Positions 25,655 through 34,197 of a DNA stretch of 64,000 nt are shown here, in pieces (the stretch's first letter is position 1; each line of letters opens with the position of its first letter). Under the pieces are notes generated by a model that was not told the DNA's origin, did no database searches, and was given only the letters and a program-made list of their open reading frames with translations. Source of the stretch: JAGMXM01 sp964458325. GTDB lineage: Bacteria > Verrucomicrobiota > Verrucomicrobiia > Limisphaerales > UBA1319. The stretch covers positions 1 through 64,000 of the forward strand of contig CAYWIM010000008.1 in assembly GCA_964458325.1 (NCBI GenBank), read 5' to 3'. The position numbers were made by a program, and so were the translations under genes.

Positions 25655-27496
25655 TTGATCAAGCCTATCCTGCAGCTGTTCGGCTCGCTGAAGCTGGGGG
25701 TCTCGCTTCTGGCGGCCTTGTCGGTGGTGTTGATCGCCGCCACGATCTACGAGTCCCGGACATCGACTCGAGCCGCCCAGATGCTGTTCTATCAAAGCGG
25801 CTGGTTCATCGCCCTTCTCTTCGGGCTGGGAGCGAACGTGCTGTGCGCCGCCCTGGCCCGATACCCGTGGAAACGGCATCAATGGGGCTTTGCGGTCACG
25901 CACCTGGGCATCGTCGTGCTGCTGATGGGCTCGATCATCGGCCTGCTGTTCGGATTGGAGGGCACCCTGAGCCTGATCGAGGGCGGGGCGGCGGAATCGG
26001 CGATCAAGCTGGATTACGAGGTCCTGCTGATTCGATCCCGGTCGGCGGGGGACGCGATCGAGGTCCCGCTCGATACGGAGCGGCATCCGGTTTCTGCGGG
26101 CGAGAGGCGACGCCTCCGGACGCGGGGCTTGCCGATCCGCCTCGAGCTTCTGGCCGTGCATCCCCACAGCCGCTCGGAGCTGGTGGTGAGCGAGGGCGGG
26201 ACGAACCGCAACGCGGCCGTGCGGTTCACCCTCCGAAGCCCCATGGGCGAAGGCAGCCAGCCGTTCGAGGTGTCCGACTGGCTTGTCGAGCTCGATCCGG
26301 AGCGCCAGGGGCTGGCTCTGGGCCCCGCCCGGTTCGGGATCGAGCGCGTGAGCACCCCGGAGGAGCTGGAGCGGAGGCTGCAGCCGCCCCCGGCAGCGTC
26401 CGCGGCCGGCAAGGGAATCCTGTCGATCGCTTTCGATGGCCAAGACTATGCGCTGCCCGTCGAGCAGCACCTCGGACGCCCCTATCAGTCCCCCGACGGC
26501 ACGGTGCGCATTCTCATCAAAGATTATTATGCCGATTTCCGGATGAACACCCAGACGCGAGAACCTTCGTCCGTGTCCGATCAGCCCAACAATCCGGCGG
26601 TGCTGTTCGAGCTGACCTCGGGCGAGGGCCGCTGCGTGGGCTTCAGCTTCGCCCATTTCCCGGACATGGCCATCTACAAGAACGAGAACATGGGCGAGAA
26701 CGCGGTGCGAGCTGTATACCGGTTCGAGCTGCTCGATGGGACGGGGCCTCGAGGGGGCCGGTCGCACACGCTGACCTTTCTGGCCGGGCCCGAGGACCAG
26801 CTTCACTTCGTGTCTCGCGCGCAGCCGTCCGCGCACAAGGCAGGCTCGGTCAAGCCGGGAGAGACCATCGATCTGGGCTGGCCCATCCCCGCGACGGTCA
26901 CCGTCGACGCCATCATTCCCCGGCCGCGGCTCGAAACGCGGGTCGTGCCGGCCTCCGTCGAGCCGGGGGCTCGTTTCGCCTTGCCGGCCGTGGCGCTCGG
27001 GCTCCACCAGGAGGGCGAATCGGTCGAGACGCTGGTGCGCTGGGGCGAGCCCGCCACCGTGAGGATGGGCCCGGCGACCTATGACCTTCGATATGCCTAT
27101 GCGGAGCGGCCCCTGGGCTTTGCGGTGTCGCTGAAGAAGTTTTCGGCGCCGCGTTACGAGGGCACCGAGATGCCGGCGAGCTTCGAAAGCGAGGTGCGCG
27201 TCGAGAACCGGCGGAATGGCGAGGCGATCGAGCGGAAGGTTTGGATGAACCATCCGCTGACCTACCAGGGGTATCGGATCTCGCAGGCCAGCTACCAGGA
27301 AGGCACGGATGGAGAGCCGGACCGGTCGATCCTTCAGGTCGTGCGCGACCCGGGATGGCCGCTGAAGGCGGCAGGATCCATCCTGATCGTCCTCGGCATC
27401 GGGCTGATGTTCTTGCGGAAAACCGGGAGCTCGAAGGCGCAAGCCGGCTCGGCGGCGGCGTCTGGATTCCCGGCGTCGGATCCAGGCGGACGGTGA
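25655..27496 (+). CDS. Cytochrome c biogenesis protein ResB-like
   Basis: About 613 residues, System II cytochrome c maturation, working with CcsA to deliver heme to apocytochromes outside the membrane. N-terminal segment ILQLFGSLKLGVSLLAALSVVL matches ResB; two more hydrophobic helices follow (WFIALLFGLGANVL, AVTHLGIVVLLMGSIIG), then a large periplasmic domain and a C-terminal helix near ILIVLGIGLMFL. The TTG at 25655, preceded by AGGGGGAA at good distance, puts the start at the conserved N-terminus; a GTG at 25604 overlapping the galM stop is the alternative. Immediately precedes ccsA. Confidence 0.85.
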   Translation: MIKPILQLFGSLKLGVSLLAALSVVLIAATIYESRTSTRAAQMLFYQSGWFIALLFGLGANVLCAALARYPWKRHQWGFAVTHLGIVVLLMGSIIGLLFGLEGTLSLIEGGAAESAIKLDYEVLLIRSRSAGDAIEVPLDTERHPVSAGERRRLRTRGLPIRLELLAVHPHSRSELVVSEGGTNRNAAVRFTLRSPMGEGSQPFEVSDWLVELDPERQGLALGPARFGIERVSTPEELERRLQPPPAASAAGKGILSIAFDGQDYALPVEQHLGRPYQSPDGTVRILIKDYYADFRMNTQTREPSSVSDQPNNPAVLFELTSGEGRCVGFSFAHFPDMAIYKNENMGENAVRAVYRFELLDGTGPRGGRSHTLTFLAGPEDQLHFVSRAQPSAHKAGSVKPGETIDLGWPIPATVTVDAIIPRPRLETRVVPASVEPGARFALPAVALGLHQEGESVETLVRWGEPATVRMGPATYDLRYAYAERPLGFAVSLKKFSAPRYEGTEMPASFESEVRVENRRNGEAIERKVWMNHPLTYQGYRISQASYQEGTDGEPDRSILQVVRDPGWPLKAAGSILIVLGIGLMFLRKTGSSKAQAGSAAASGFPASDPGGR

Positions 27497-27527
27497 AGCG
27501 CTGTTGCCATCGATGGATAGTCACTGC

Positions 27528-29222
27528 ATGAAACTGCACATGATATTGGCGGGAGCCCTGGCTCTGGCAGCATCCTCGGCGAGCGCCTTGGATCTCCGCC
27601 CGCTCGAATCGGTTGCCATCCAGGAAGGCGGCCGCAAAAAGCCGCTGGCAACCCATGCTCGAGAGACCCTCCAAAAACTGGGCGGCCGATCGACCTGGCA
27701 GGCCGATGACGGCCGCCGGGTCGAGGCCATGGAATGGATCGCCCGCGTCATGTGGGGGGAGGAAGACTGGGAGGGGGCCCGCCTGATGCGGTGCGGCTAC
27801 ATCCCGCTGAAGCAGCGCCTTGGCCTGCCTGTCGATCGGCGCTGGTTCGGTTTCGCCGAGCTGTCCGGCAACGCCGAGCTCCGGAAGATCCTCGACGACC
27901 TGGCCGCCCAGCGCGAGACGAAGCTGCGCGCCGACTGGTCGAAGCTCGAGACCGAGGCCAGCGCGCTTTTCGAAAAGCTCCGCCTCTTTCAAGAGATCGT
28001 TCAGGGGCGCACGCTCCGGCTCATCCCGCCGCCCGGAGGCGCCGATGGCGCATGGCTCACCGTGGCCGAGGCCCCGGCGGCGCATCCGGCCCAGGCCGAA
28101 GCCATCCGATCCGCCTACCAGGCAATGGGAGACGCGTGGAAATCGGGCAGCGACGCCGAGTTCGCGGGGGCGATCGGCCGGTTCCGGGAGCTGTGCCGCG
28201 GCCTGTCGCCGGGCGCCTATCCGACCGACCAGGAATTGCGGAGAGAGCTGACGTATCAGCGGCTCCACCCGTTTCGGCTGGCGTGGATGGCCTATTTGGC
28301 GGCGTTCATCCTCATGGCGCCGGCGGTTCGCGGCGCCGGCTGGCGCGGCTGGATGTATCGGGCGGCTCTGGGCATGTTTGTGGCGGGCCTGGCTTTGCAG
28401 GCTTACGGGTTCACGCTGCGCTCCCTGATCGCGGGGCGCGCGCCGGTCACCAACATGTACGAGGTGATGCTCTTCGCGGCGTTCGGGGCGTCCCTGCTCG
28501 CGCTGATCTTCGAGCTGCTCCATCGATCGCGGTTTTTTGTGATGGCGGCATCGGCGGTCTCGGTGCTGGCCTTGGTCCTGGCGGACAACCTGCCCGCCGT
28601 GCTGAACCCGTCGATCCAGCCGCTGGTTCCGGTCCTGCGCTCGAACTACTGGCTGACTGTTCACGTCCTCACGATCACGCTGGGCTATGCGGCGTTTCTG
28701 CTGGCGATGGGGCTGGGGCACATCGTGATCGGCTATTACGTTTGGAAGCCGGCCGCCCGCCAGCGCATCGACGAGCTCACCGGATTTAATTACCGCACGA
28801 TGCAGATCGGCCTGTTCTTTCTCGTGGCCGGCACCATCCTCGGGGGCGTGTGGGCCAACGATTCCTGGGGCAGGTTCTGGGGGTGGGACCCGAAGGAGAC
28901 GTGGGCGCTGATCGCCATCCTGGTCTACCTGGTGGTGCTCCACGGACGCCACACCGGCTGGATGGGCGATTTCGCCCTCAACGCCGCCTCCATCCTTTGT
29001 TTTCAATCCATCATCATGGCGGCCTACGGGGTGAATTTCGTGCTGGGCAAGGGATTGCACAGCTACGGATTCGGCGCGGGCGGCGAGCTGGCAGTGGCGT
29101 GCTACGTGCTGGCGGAGCTTCTGCTCGTGGCGATGGCTACCTGGCGATTCCGGAGCTCGGGAGGCGCCTCCGGCGGCTCGGCCGATCCGGGCCCGCCAGC
29201 CGCCGGAGCCGGGCCAGATTGA
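27528..29222 (+). CDS. ccsA: Cytochrome c assembly protein CcsA/ResC
   Basis: A 564-residue membrane protein. It starts with a signal-like helix (MKLHMILAGALALAASSASA), then a long non-conserved periplasmic domain (to about residue 250), and a C-terminal CcsA block with about eight helices. The heme-handling WWD motif is present as WGRFWGWDPKETWALI, with conserved His in TVHVLTITLGYAAF and RHTGWMG. It forms a ResB-CcsA pair with the gene 31 nt upstream. The 3' end overlaps the convergent nfo gene by 86 bp on the opposite strand. Confidence 0.9.
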   Translation: MKLHMILAGALALAASSASALDLRPLESVAIQEGGRKKPLATHARETLQKLGGRSTWQADDGRRVEAMEWIARVMWGEEDWEGARLMRCGYIPLKQRLGLPVDRRWFGFAELSGNAELRKILDDLAAQRETKLRADWSKLETEASALFEKLRLFQEIVQGRTLRLIPPPGGADGAWLTVAEAPAAHPAQAEAIRSAYQAMGDAWKSGSDAEFAGAIGRFRELCRGLSPGAYPTDQELRRELTYQRLHPFRLAWMAYLAAFILMAPAVRGAGWRGWMYRAALGMFVAGLALQAYGFTLRSLIAGRAPVTNMYEVMLFAAFGASLLALIFELLHRSRFFVMAASAVSVLALVLADNLPAVLNPSIQPLVPVLRSNYWLTVHVLTITLGYAAFLLAMGLGHIVIGYYVWKPAARQRIDELTGFNYRTMQIGLFFLVAGTILGGVWANDSWGRFWGWDPKETWALIAILVYLVVLHGRHTGWMGDFALNAASILCFQSIIMAAYGVNFVLGKGLHSYGFGAGGELAVACYVLAELLLVAMATWRFRSSGGASGGSADPGPPAAGAGPD

Positions 29223-30033
29223 CCACGTCCTCGTGCAGATCGGCGGACTTCGGCGTCTCGAGGCAGCCAGGATGGTTCCGGAGCCGCGGGTCCCCGACGA
29301 TGGGGCCGAAGGCGGCTGCGCCGATCTTGCCCTCGCCGATCCCGGCATGCCGGTCCACCCGCGAGCCCAGACCCGCCTTCGAGTCGTTCAGGTGCAGGGC
29401 GAGCAGCTCTCGAAGCCCGATCCGCCGGTCGATTTCATCCAGAACAGCGCTCCAGCCTCGAGGCGAACGCACGTCATACCCGGCGGCGAAGCAGTGGGCG
29501 GTATCCAGGCAAACCCCGAGGCGGCGGGGGGACTCGACGCCCTCGTAGATGGCGGCGAGGTGGGCGAACGAGGCGCCGAGGCAGGTCCCCTGGCCCGCGG
29601 TATTCTCCAGCGCCACCCGCACCGGGGAATGGGAGGTTGCCCGGATCGCTTCGTCGAGGCCGCGGATGATCTGGCGGATGCCGGCGGATTCGCCCTGGCC
29701 CAGGTGCGCCCCCGGATGGAGCACAAGGAAAGGGATCTCGAGGGCGGCAGCCAGATCGATTTCGACAATCAACGACGAGATCGACCGATCGCGCCGCGAG
29801 GAGGAGGGCCCCGCCAGGTTGATCAGGTAGCCGGCATGGCCGAATACGCAGTGGAACCGTCCCTCGGACCGCGCTTGGGCGAAACGCCGGATCTCCTCCG
29901 GACGGGGCGATCGGCCAGCCCATTGCCGGCAATTCTTGACGAAGAGCTGAACGACCTCGCATCCGATGCCCGAGCCGCGTTCGAGCGCCCGCCACCATCC
30001 GCCGCCGGCCGGCATGTGCGCCCCGAGCTTCAC
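29137..30033 (-). CDS. nfo: Endonuclease IV (AP endonuclease)
   Basis: A 298-residue TIM-barrel enzyme cutting DNA at abasic sites. Start is GTG (VKLGAHMPAGGG). Metal ligands are recognisable: HPGAHLG, VALENTAGQG, GVCLDTAHCFAAGYD, LHLNDSKAGLGSRVDRHAGIGEG, and CLETP near the end. Its GTG overlaps the E2 stop codon (GTGA), tying a DNA-repair gene to an oxo-acid dehydrogenase operon. The last about 28 codons run antisense to ccsA, and the residues there are low-complexity (RRLAGPDRPSRRRRL), so the true functional part ends around residue 270. Confidence 0.92.
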   Translation of the reverse strand: MKLGAHMPAGGGWWRALERGSGIGCEVVQLFVKNCRQWAGRSPRPEEIRRFAQARSEGRFHCVFGHAGYLINLAGPSSSRRDRSISSLIVEIDLAAALEIPFLVLHPGAHLGQGESAGIRQIIRGLDEAIRATSHSPVRVALENTAGQGTCLGASFAHLAAIYEGVESPRRLGVCLDTAHCFAAGYDVRSPRGWSAVLDEIDRRIGLRELLALHLNDSKAGLGSRVDRHAGIGEGKIGAAAFGPIVGDPRLRNHPGCLETPKSADLHEDVVNLARLRRLAGPDRPSRRRRLPSSGIAR

Positions 30034-31265
30034 AGCCGATCGGGCTGGTTCAGCAGCTCGGCGATGCGGGTCAGCAGGCGTCCGGCCGCGCCGCCATCGA
30101 GCACCCGGTGATCGAAGCTGAGCGTGATCTCGGCTTCGATCACCGAGACGAATTGCCCCGCTCCGGCATCCCATCGGGGCGCGGGCCGGCCAGCGCCCAG
30201 GCCCAGAACCAGCGTTTGTTCGGGCAGGGGGATCGGCGTGGCCCACGTGAGGCCGAACGTGCCGTAATTGGTGACGGTCGCGATCGACCCGCCCGTGGCA
30301 TCGACGGGCAGCTGGCGGAGGCGGGCCATGGCGACGAGCTGGTTGTAGAGCCGGTTGAGCTCGCCCAGGGACCGGTGGTCCACGTCGCGGATCACGGGGA
30401 CCAGCACGCCGTCCTCGGCCTCGACGGCGAAGCCGATGTCGATGGTCGACGGGTGGACGATGCGATTGCCGACGAGGCGGCCGGCAGGCGCGCTGTTTTC
30501 CGCTAGGGCCAGCGCCAAGGCGCGCAACGCATAGAGGGTGGGGCCGGGCTTGGGATCGCACGTCTTGCGGTGGCGGAGGACGGCATCCAGGCAGACGGGA
30601 AGCCCGACCGTGGCCAGCGGGCGCGTCCAGCTGCGGCGCATGGCGTCGGCCACCGCCACGCGCATGGCGGAAGCCGGGCTGAGCCGCTTCTGCTCGAGCC
30701 GGTTCAGGAATTTCTCGAAGTCGTCGATGGTCACTCGGCCTCCAGCGCCGCTGCCGGCGACTCCGGCCAGATCCGCGGCGTGCAGGCCGAGCTCGGCCAT
30801 CCGCGCCTTCATGCGCGGAGACATGTAGCTGGCGCCCCCGACCTGCGCGGGCACCGGCAGCCCGCGCACCGTCGGCTCGACCCGCTTCACATCCGGAGGA
30901 GCAGTCAGCAGCGACGGGGGGCCGGACTCGGCCGGGGCCGGCGCCAGGCTCGACGGCGGCCGCATCTCGTCCGCCCCGCCGAGCCCTTGGGCGTCTTCGC
31001 GATGGACCTCGATGTAGCCCAGGACAGCGCCCACAGGATAGCTGCGATCGGGATCGGCGATGCGCTGCACAAGCCGTCCCGAGCACGGGGACGTGACGGC
31101 CAGGGTCGCTTTGTTGGTTTCGACTTCCATGACCTCCTGGTCGGCGGCGACTTCGTCGCCTTCCGCCACCCTCCACCGGATGACGCGGGCTTCGGCGATG
31201 GACTCGCCGAGTTGCGGCATGATGAGGGGGAGGCGAGTCGTGGGCGCGGGAGGCATCGGGGTCAT
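30030..31265 (-). CDS. 2-oxo acid dehydrogenase E2 (dihydrolipoyl acyltransferase)
   Basis: A 411-residue E2 with one lipoyl domain (residues about 10-88, lipoyl-Lys52 in METNKATL... context VETNKATLAV), a Pro/Ala linker, a peripheral-subunit-binding domain (YMSPRMKARMAELGLHAADLAGVAGSG) and the acyltransferase core with catalytic His in SFDHRVLDGG. Acceptor specificity (pyruvate, branched chain or acetoin) cannot be told from sequence by eye. Six nucleotides separate it from the E1-beta gene. Confidence 0.9.
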   Translation of the reverse strand: MTPMPPAPTTRLPLIMPQLGESIAEARVIRWRVAEGDEVAADQEVMEVETNKATLAVTSPCSGRLVQRIADPDRSYPVGAVLGYIEVHREDAQGLGGADEMRPPSSLAPAPAESGPPSLLTAPPDVKRVEPTVRGLPVPAQVGGASYMSPRMKARMAELGLHAADLAGVAGSGAGGRVTIDDFEKFLNRLEQKRLSPASAMRVAVADAMRRSWTRPLATVGLPVCLDAVLRHRKTCDPKPGPTLYALRALALALAENSAPAGRLVGNRIVHPSTIDIGFAVEAEDGVLVPVIRDVDHRSLGELNRLYNQLVAMARLRQLPVDATGGSIATVTNYGTFGLTWATPIPLPEQTLVLGLGAGRPAPRWDAGAGQFVSVIEAEITLSFDHRVLDGGAAGRLLTRIAELLNQPDRL

Positions 31266-31271
31266 GCGGGC

Positions 31272-32237
31272 TCAGGTTTCAAGGGCGCGGCGCGCGGCCG
31301 CCGCGATGCTGCGAGCGGTGGGCCGGTGCGCCGCCCAGAGGTTGGGATGATACGGTATCGGCGTGTCCTTGGCATTGATGCGCTGGGGGGGGGCGTCCAG
31401 GAGATGCAACCCCTCGGTGGCGACTCGGGCGACGATTTCGGCAGTCACCCCTCCCCACGGCCAGGCCTCCCCCACCGCCAGCAACCGCCCGGTCCGCGCC
31501 ACCGATGCCATCACGGTGTCGGTGTCGAGCGGCTTGATGACGCGCAGATCGACGACCTCGATCTCGTAGCCCTCGGCCGCAAGGTCTTCGGCCGCCGCCA
31601 GCGCCTCGTGGACCATGGCGCTGTACGTCACCAGGGTCATGTCCCGCCCCGGCCGAGTGATCCGAGCCTTGCCGGCCGGCAGGGCCGTCTCCGGAAGCCG
31701 GTCCGCTTTGAGATGATAATACAGGAGTTTGTGCTCGCAAAAAATGACGGGGTCGTCCAGCGCCACCGCTTCGATCAGCATCGAGTAGACGTCCTCGACG
31801 GTCCCTGGCGCCATCACCAGCAGGCCGGGCATGTGCGCGTAGAGCGCTTCCAGGCACTGGCTGTGGAACGGCCCGCCGCCCGACGTGCCCCCCGACGGCA
31901 GCCGTATGACCAGCGGGCAGGGCACCCCCGTCCTCCAATACAGGGTCGCCGCCTGGTTCACGATCTGGTTGAAACCGGGCATCGAGAAGTCGGCGAACTG
32001 GATCTCGACGATGGGCCGCATGCCCTCGATCGCGGCGCCGATCGCGGCGCCGACCATGGCGTCTTCGCTGATCGGAGCGTCGATCACTCGGCCGGGGAAC
32101 TGCTCGGCGAGATTCTTCGTGGCCTTGAACGCGCCGCCGAACATGCCGACATCCTGGCCGTAAATGAACACGCGCGGATCTTCCGCCAGGACGCGGGCCT
32201 GGGCCAGCCGGATGGCCTCGAGATAAGTGATGCTCAT
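31272..32237 (-). CDS. 2-oxo acid dehydrogenase E1 beta subunit
   Basis: A 321-residue transketolase-type beta subunit. N-terminus MSITYLEAIRLAQARVLAEDPRVF, then GQDVGMFGGAFKATKNL, the ThDP-cofactor Glu in ISEDAMVGAAIGAA, VEIQFADF and LDDPVIFCEHKLLY. C-terminal transketolase_C domain (VDLRVIKPLDTDTV). The ATG at 32237 overlaps the E1-alpha stop. An upstream extension of the frame to 32402 is shadow sequence of the alpha gene. Confidence 0.92.
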   Translation of the reverse strand: MSITYLEAIRLAQARVLAEDPRVFIYGQDVGMFGGAFKATKNLAEQFPGRVIDAPISEDAMVGAAIGAAIEGMRPIVEIQFADFSMPGFNQIVNQAATLYWRTGVPCPLVIRLPSGGTSGGGPFHSQCLEALYAHMPGLLVMAPGTVEDVYSMLIEAVALDDPVIFCEHKLLYYHLKADRLPETALPAGKARITRPGRDMTLVTYSAMVHEALAAAEDLAAEGYEIEVVDLRVIKPLDTDTVMASVARTGRLLAVGEAWPWGGVTAEIVARVATEGLHLLDAPPQRINAKDTPIPYHPNLWAAHRPTARSIAAAARRALET

Positions 32238-33307
32238 GCGGGCGGGGCCGGATAGCCGTCGCGAAAGCCCTCGGAGGCGATGGCGGTCCAGGTCTCCTGA
32301 TACGGATCGGGCTGTGGATCGCGCTGGACCGCGGCCAGCGCAGCCTCGACCTGGGTCTGCGCCTCGTGCCGCCATCGGGCCAGATCCGCCGCCGAAGCCC
32401 ATCCGGATCGGATCAGGATCTCCCCGGCGACCTGCAGACAGTCCCGGCCCAGCTCCGACGCCTTCAAGGCCGGGTCCACGTAGCTGGCGTCGTCATGCTC
32501 CCCGTGGCCGCACAGCCGCAGAAGGCGGGCGACGATCATCTGAGGTCCCTGGCCCGACCGCGCCCGGCCGACGGCATCGGTCACCACCCGAATGCACTCG
32601 AGCAGGTGGGTGCCATCGACCGAATGGCCTTGGACGCCATAGCCGATGGCCCGGTCGGCCAGCGATTGGCAGGCGAACTGGCGGCAGGTGGGCGTCGAGT
32701 AAGCGTATTGGTTGTCCGCGATAACCAGCACCAGCGGGAGACGCTCGATGGCGGCCTGGTTGATCCCTTCGTGGAACGAGCCGGTCGACGTGCCGCCATC
32801 ACCCAGACAGGCGGCGCCCACCGACCCGGATCGCCCCTGGAGGCGCCGGGCCAGCAGCATGCCGTTGACCACCGCGATCATCGCTCCCAGATGGCTGATC
32901 ATCGGCAGCAGGCCGTCCCGCGGGCGCCCGCGATGGACATTGCCGTCGCGCGCTCGCATGGGACCCAGCGGCGAGCCCAGGCACGTCCGGAGCGCCTCCA
33001 ATAGCGTCTCCCCAAAGGCCAGCCGCCCCGCCGTATCCCGAATCAGCGGCGCGAAGATGTCGCCCCGCTGCAAGGCGACGCCGATGGCCGTGCTGAGCGC
33101 CTCCTGGCCGCGGCTCAGAAACACCCCTCCGTGGATCTTGCCGCCGCGGTACAGACTCGCCAGCTTGTCGTCCAGCACCCGCGCCAATACCATCCAGCGG
33201 AACGCCGATCGGCACCGGTCCGCCTCCATCGAGATGGCGGGGCTGTGGCCGGGCGCACCGGCTTCTGGAGGCCGGGACTCAGTCGGACATTGGATTGGAT
33301 CGTCCAT
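32234..33307 (-). CDS. 2-oxo acid dehydrogenase E1 alpha subunit
   Basis: A 357-residue ThDP-binding subunit. The ThDP motif is GDGGTSTGSFHEGINQAA followed by DNQYA, and the phosphorylation-loop region reads GHGEHDDASYVD, which resembles acetoin/branched-chain types more than classical pyruvate dehydrogenase alpha. First gene of a four-gene reverse operon E1a-E1b-E2-nfo. No E3 (lipoamide dehydrogenase) gene occurs in the window, so E3 must come from elsewhere. Confidence 0.9.
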   Translation of the reverse strand: MDDPIQCPTESRPPEAGAPGHSPAISMEADRCRSAFRWMVLARVLDDKLASLYRGGKIHGGVFLSRGQEALSTAIGVALQRGDIFAPLIRDTAGRLAFGETLLEALRTCLGSPLGPMRARDGNVHRGRPRDGLLPMISHLGAMIAVVNGMLLARRLQGRSGSVGAACLGDGGTSTGSFHEGINQAAIERLPLVLVIADNQYAYSTPTCRQFACQSLADRAIGYGVQGHSVDGTHLLECIRVVTDAVGRARSGQGPQMIVARLLRLCGHGEHDDASYVDPALKASELGRDCLQVAGEILIRSGWASAADLARWRHEAQTQVEAALAAVQRDPQPDPYQETWTAIASEGFRDGYPAPPA

Positions 33308-33444
33308 TCGTGCGGCCGCTCTCGCGAGGGCGGTCTGCCTATGCGCTCACTACCTGCAACGCTTTACCCTGAAATGGGGTCCAGCGTCAACGCTCCGGCA
33401 GAATCTGGTTTACTCGATCGAGCCCCGACAGTAAGCTCGCGCGC

Positions 33445-33849
33445 ATGGCTGAGATTGTCGATTTTATCCGTCGGGGGGCGATGCTGATAACGCCGGCGAT
33501 CCTGGAAAAGATCCACCGCAAACTGCCGTTGTGGAAGGCGGAGTACTCCCAGATCCAATCGCCCGAGTACCCCCATCTGGCGGAGCAATTGATGTTCCTG
33601 ACCAATGTGGTCGAGGACTTTGCCGACGGCGTGGCCAAGGACATACCCTACGTGACGATCGCCCAGGCGATCTTCGCGCTCTCCTATGCCCACAAGAGCG
33701 TCGACATCATCCCCGACACCGTCCCCGACATGGGGCATGCGGACGACTCGAGCGTCGTGCGCGCCGTCCTGATTCAGAACGAAAAGGTCCTCGCCAAGCG
33801 CGCCCTCGAACAGGGCTGCAACTGGTCTCGAATCACCTCCAAGCCTTAG
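33445..33849 (+). CDS. DUF1232 (YkvA-like) protein
   Basis: A 134-residue protein whose central part fits DUF1232: YVTIAQAIFALSYAHKSVDI followed by IPDTVPDMGHADDSSVV. DUF1232 proteins are small, moderately hydrophobic and usually membrane-associated; their role is unknown. It is divergent from the E1-alpha gene across a 137-bp gap that must hold both promoters, and lies 55 nt upstream of the tRNA. Confidence 0.83.
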   Translation: MAEIVDFIRRGAMLITPAILEKIHRKLPLWKAEYSQIQSPEYPHLAEQLMFLTNVVEDFADGVAKDIPYVTIAQAIFALSYAHKSVDIIPDTVPDMGHADDSSVVRAVLIQNEKVLAKRALEQGCNWSRITSKP

Positions 33850-33903
33850 TGGCCCGTTTCACAAATACGTTCACGCATCCTGGCAGCGACCGCTAAGAAA
33901 GCG

Positions 33904-33979
33904 TGGTGGGCGATGAGGGATTCGAACCCCCGACCTACTGCGTGTAAAGCAGACGCGCTAACCGCTGCGCCAATCGCCC
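33904..33979 (-). tRNA. tRNA-Val (UAC anticodon)
   Basis: Reverse-strand cloverleaf: acceptor GGGCGAT/ATCGCCC with discriminator A, D-arm GCGC/GCGC, anticodon loop TTTACAC (anticodon TAC, Val), T-arm GGGGG TTCGAAT CCCTC. The 3' CCA is genomically encoded (33904-33906). The first anticodon-stem pair (27-43) appears to be U-U. Confidence 0.95.
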
Positions 33980-34197
33980 ACTCGGCCTTTCGCCCCCGTT
34001 TTCGCTCTGCGGGACCGAGGATTGCCGAACTCCCATTATGCCTGGTCCCCGCCGGCGGGCAAGCCCGACTGCATGGACCGTGCCTACCCTTCGGCTTCAA
34101 GCGTGCAGCCAGGGCGTGCGCCCGTCGCCGCCGCAAAAGCGCCATTGTCGTCGAGATCGACTCGCGATATGTTGAGCCTCAAGGCGTCGTGTGCGGG

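Noticed and set aside
25634..29348. Long reverse frames opposite ResB and CcsA
   Set aside because: Low-complexity translations; the forward frames carry the ResB and WWD motifs.
33913..34197. Upstream extension of the TPR-peptidase frame
   Set aside because: It would run across the antisense tRNA-Val and has no protein-like content before the leader at 34198.
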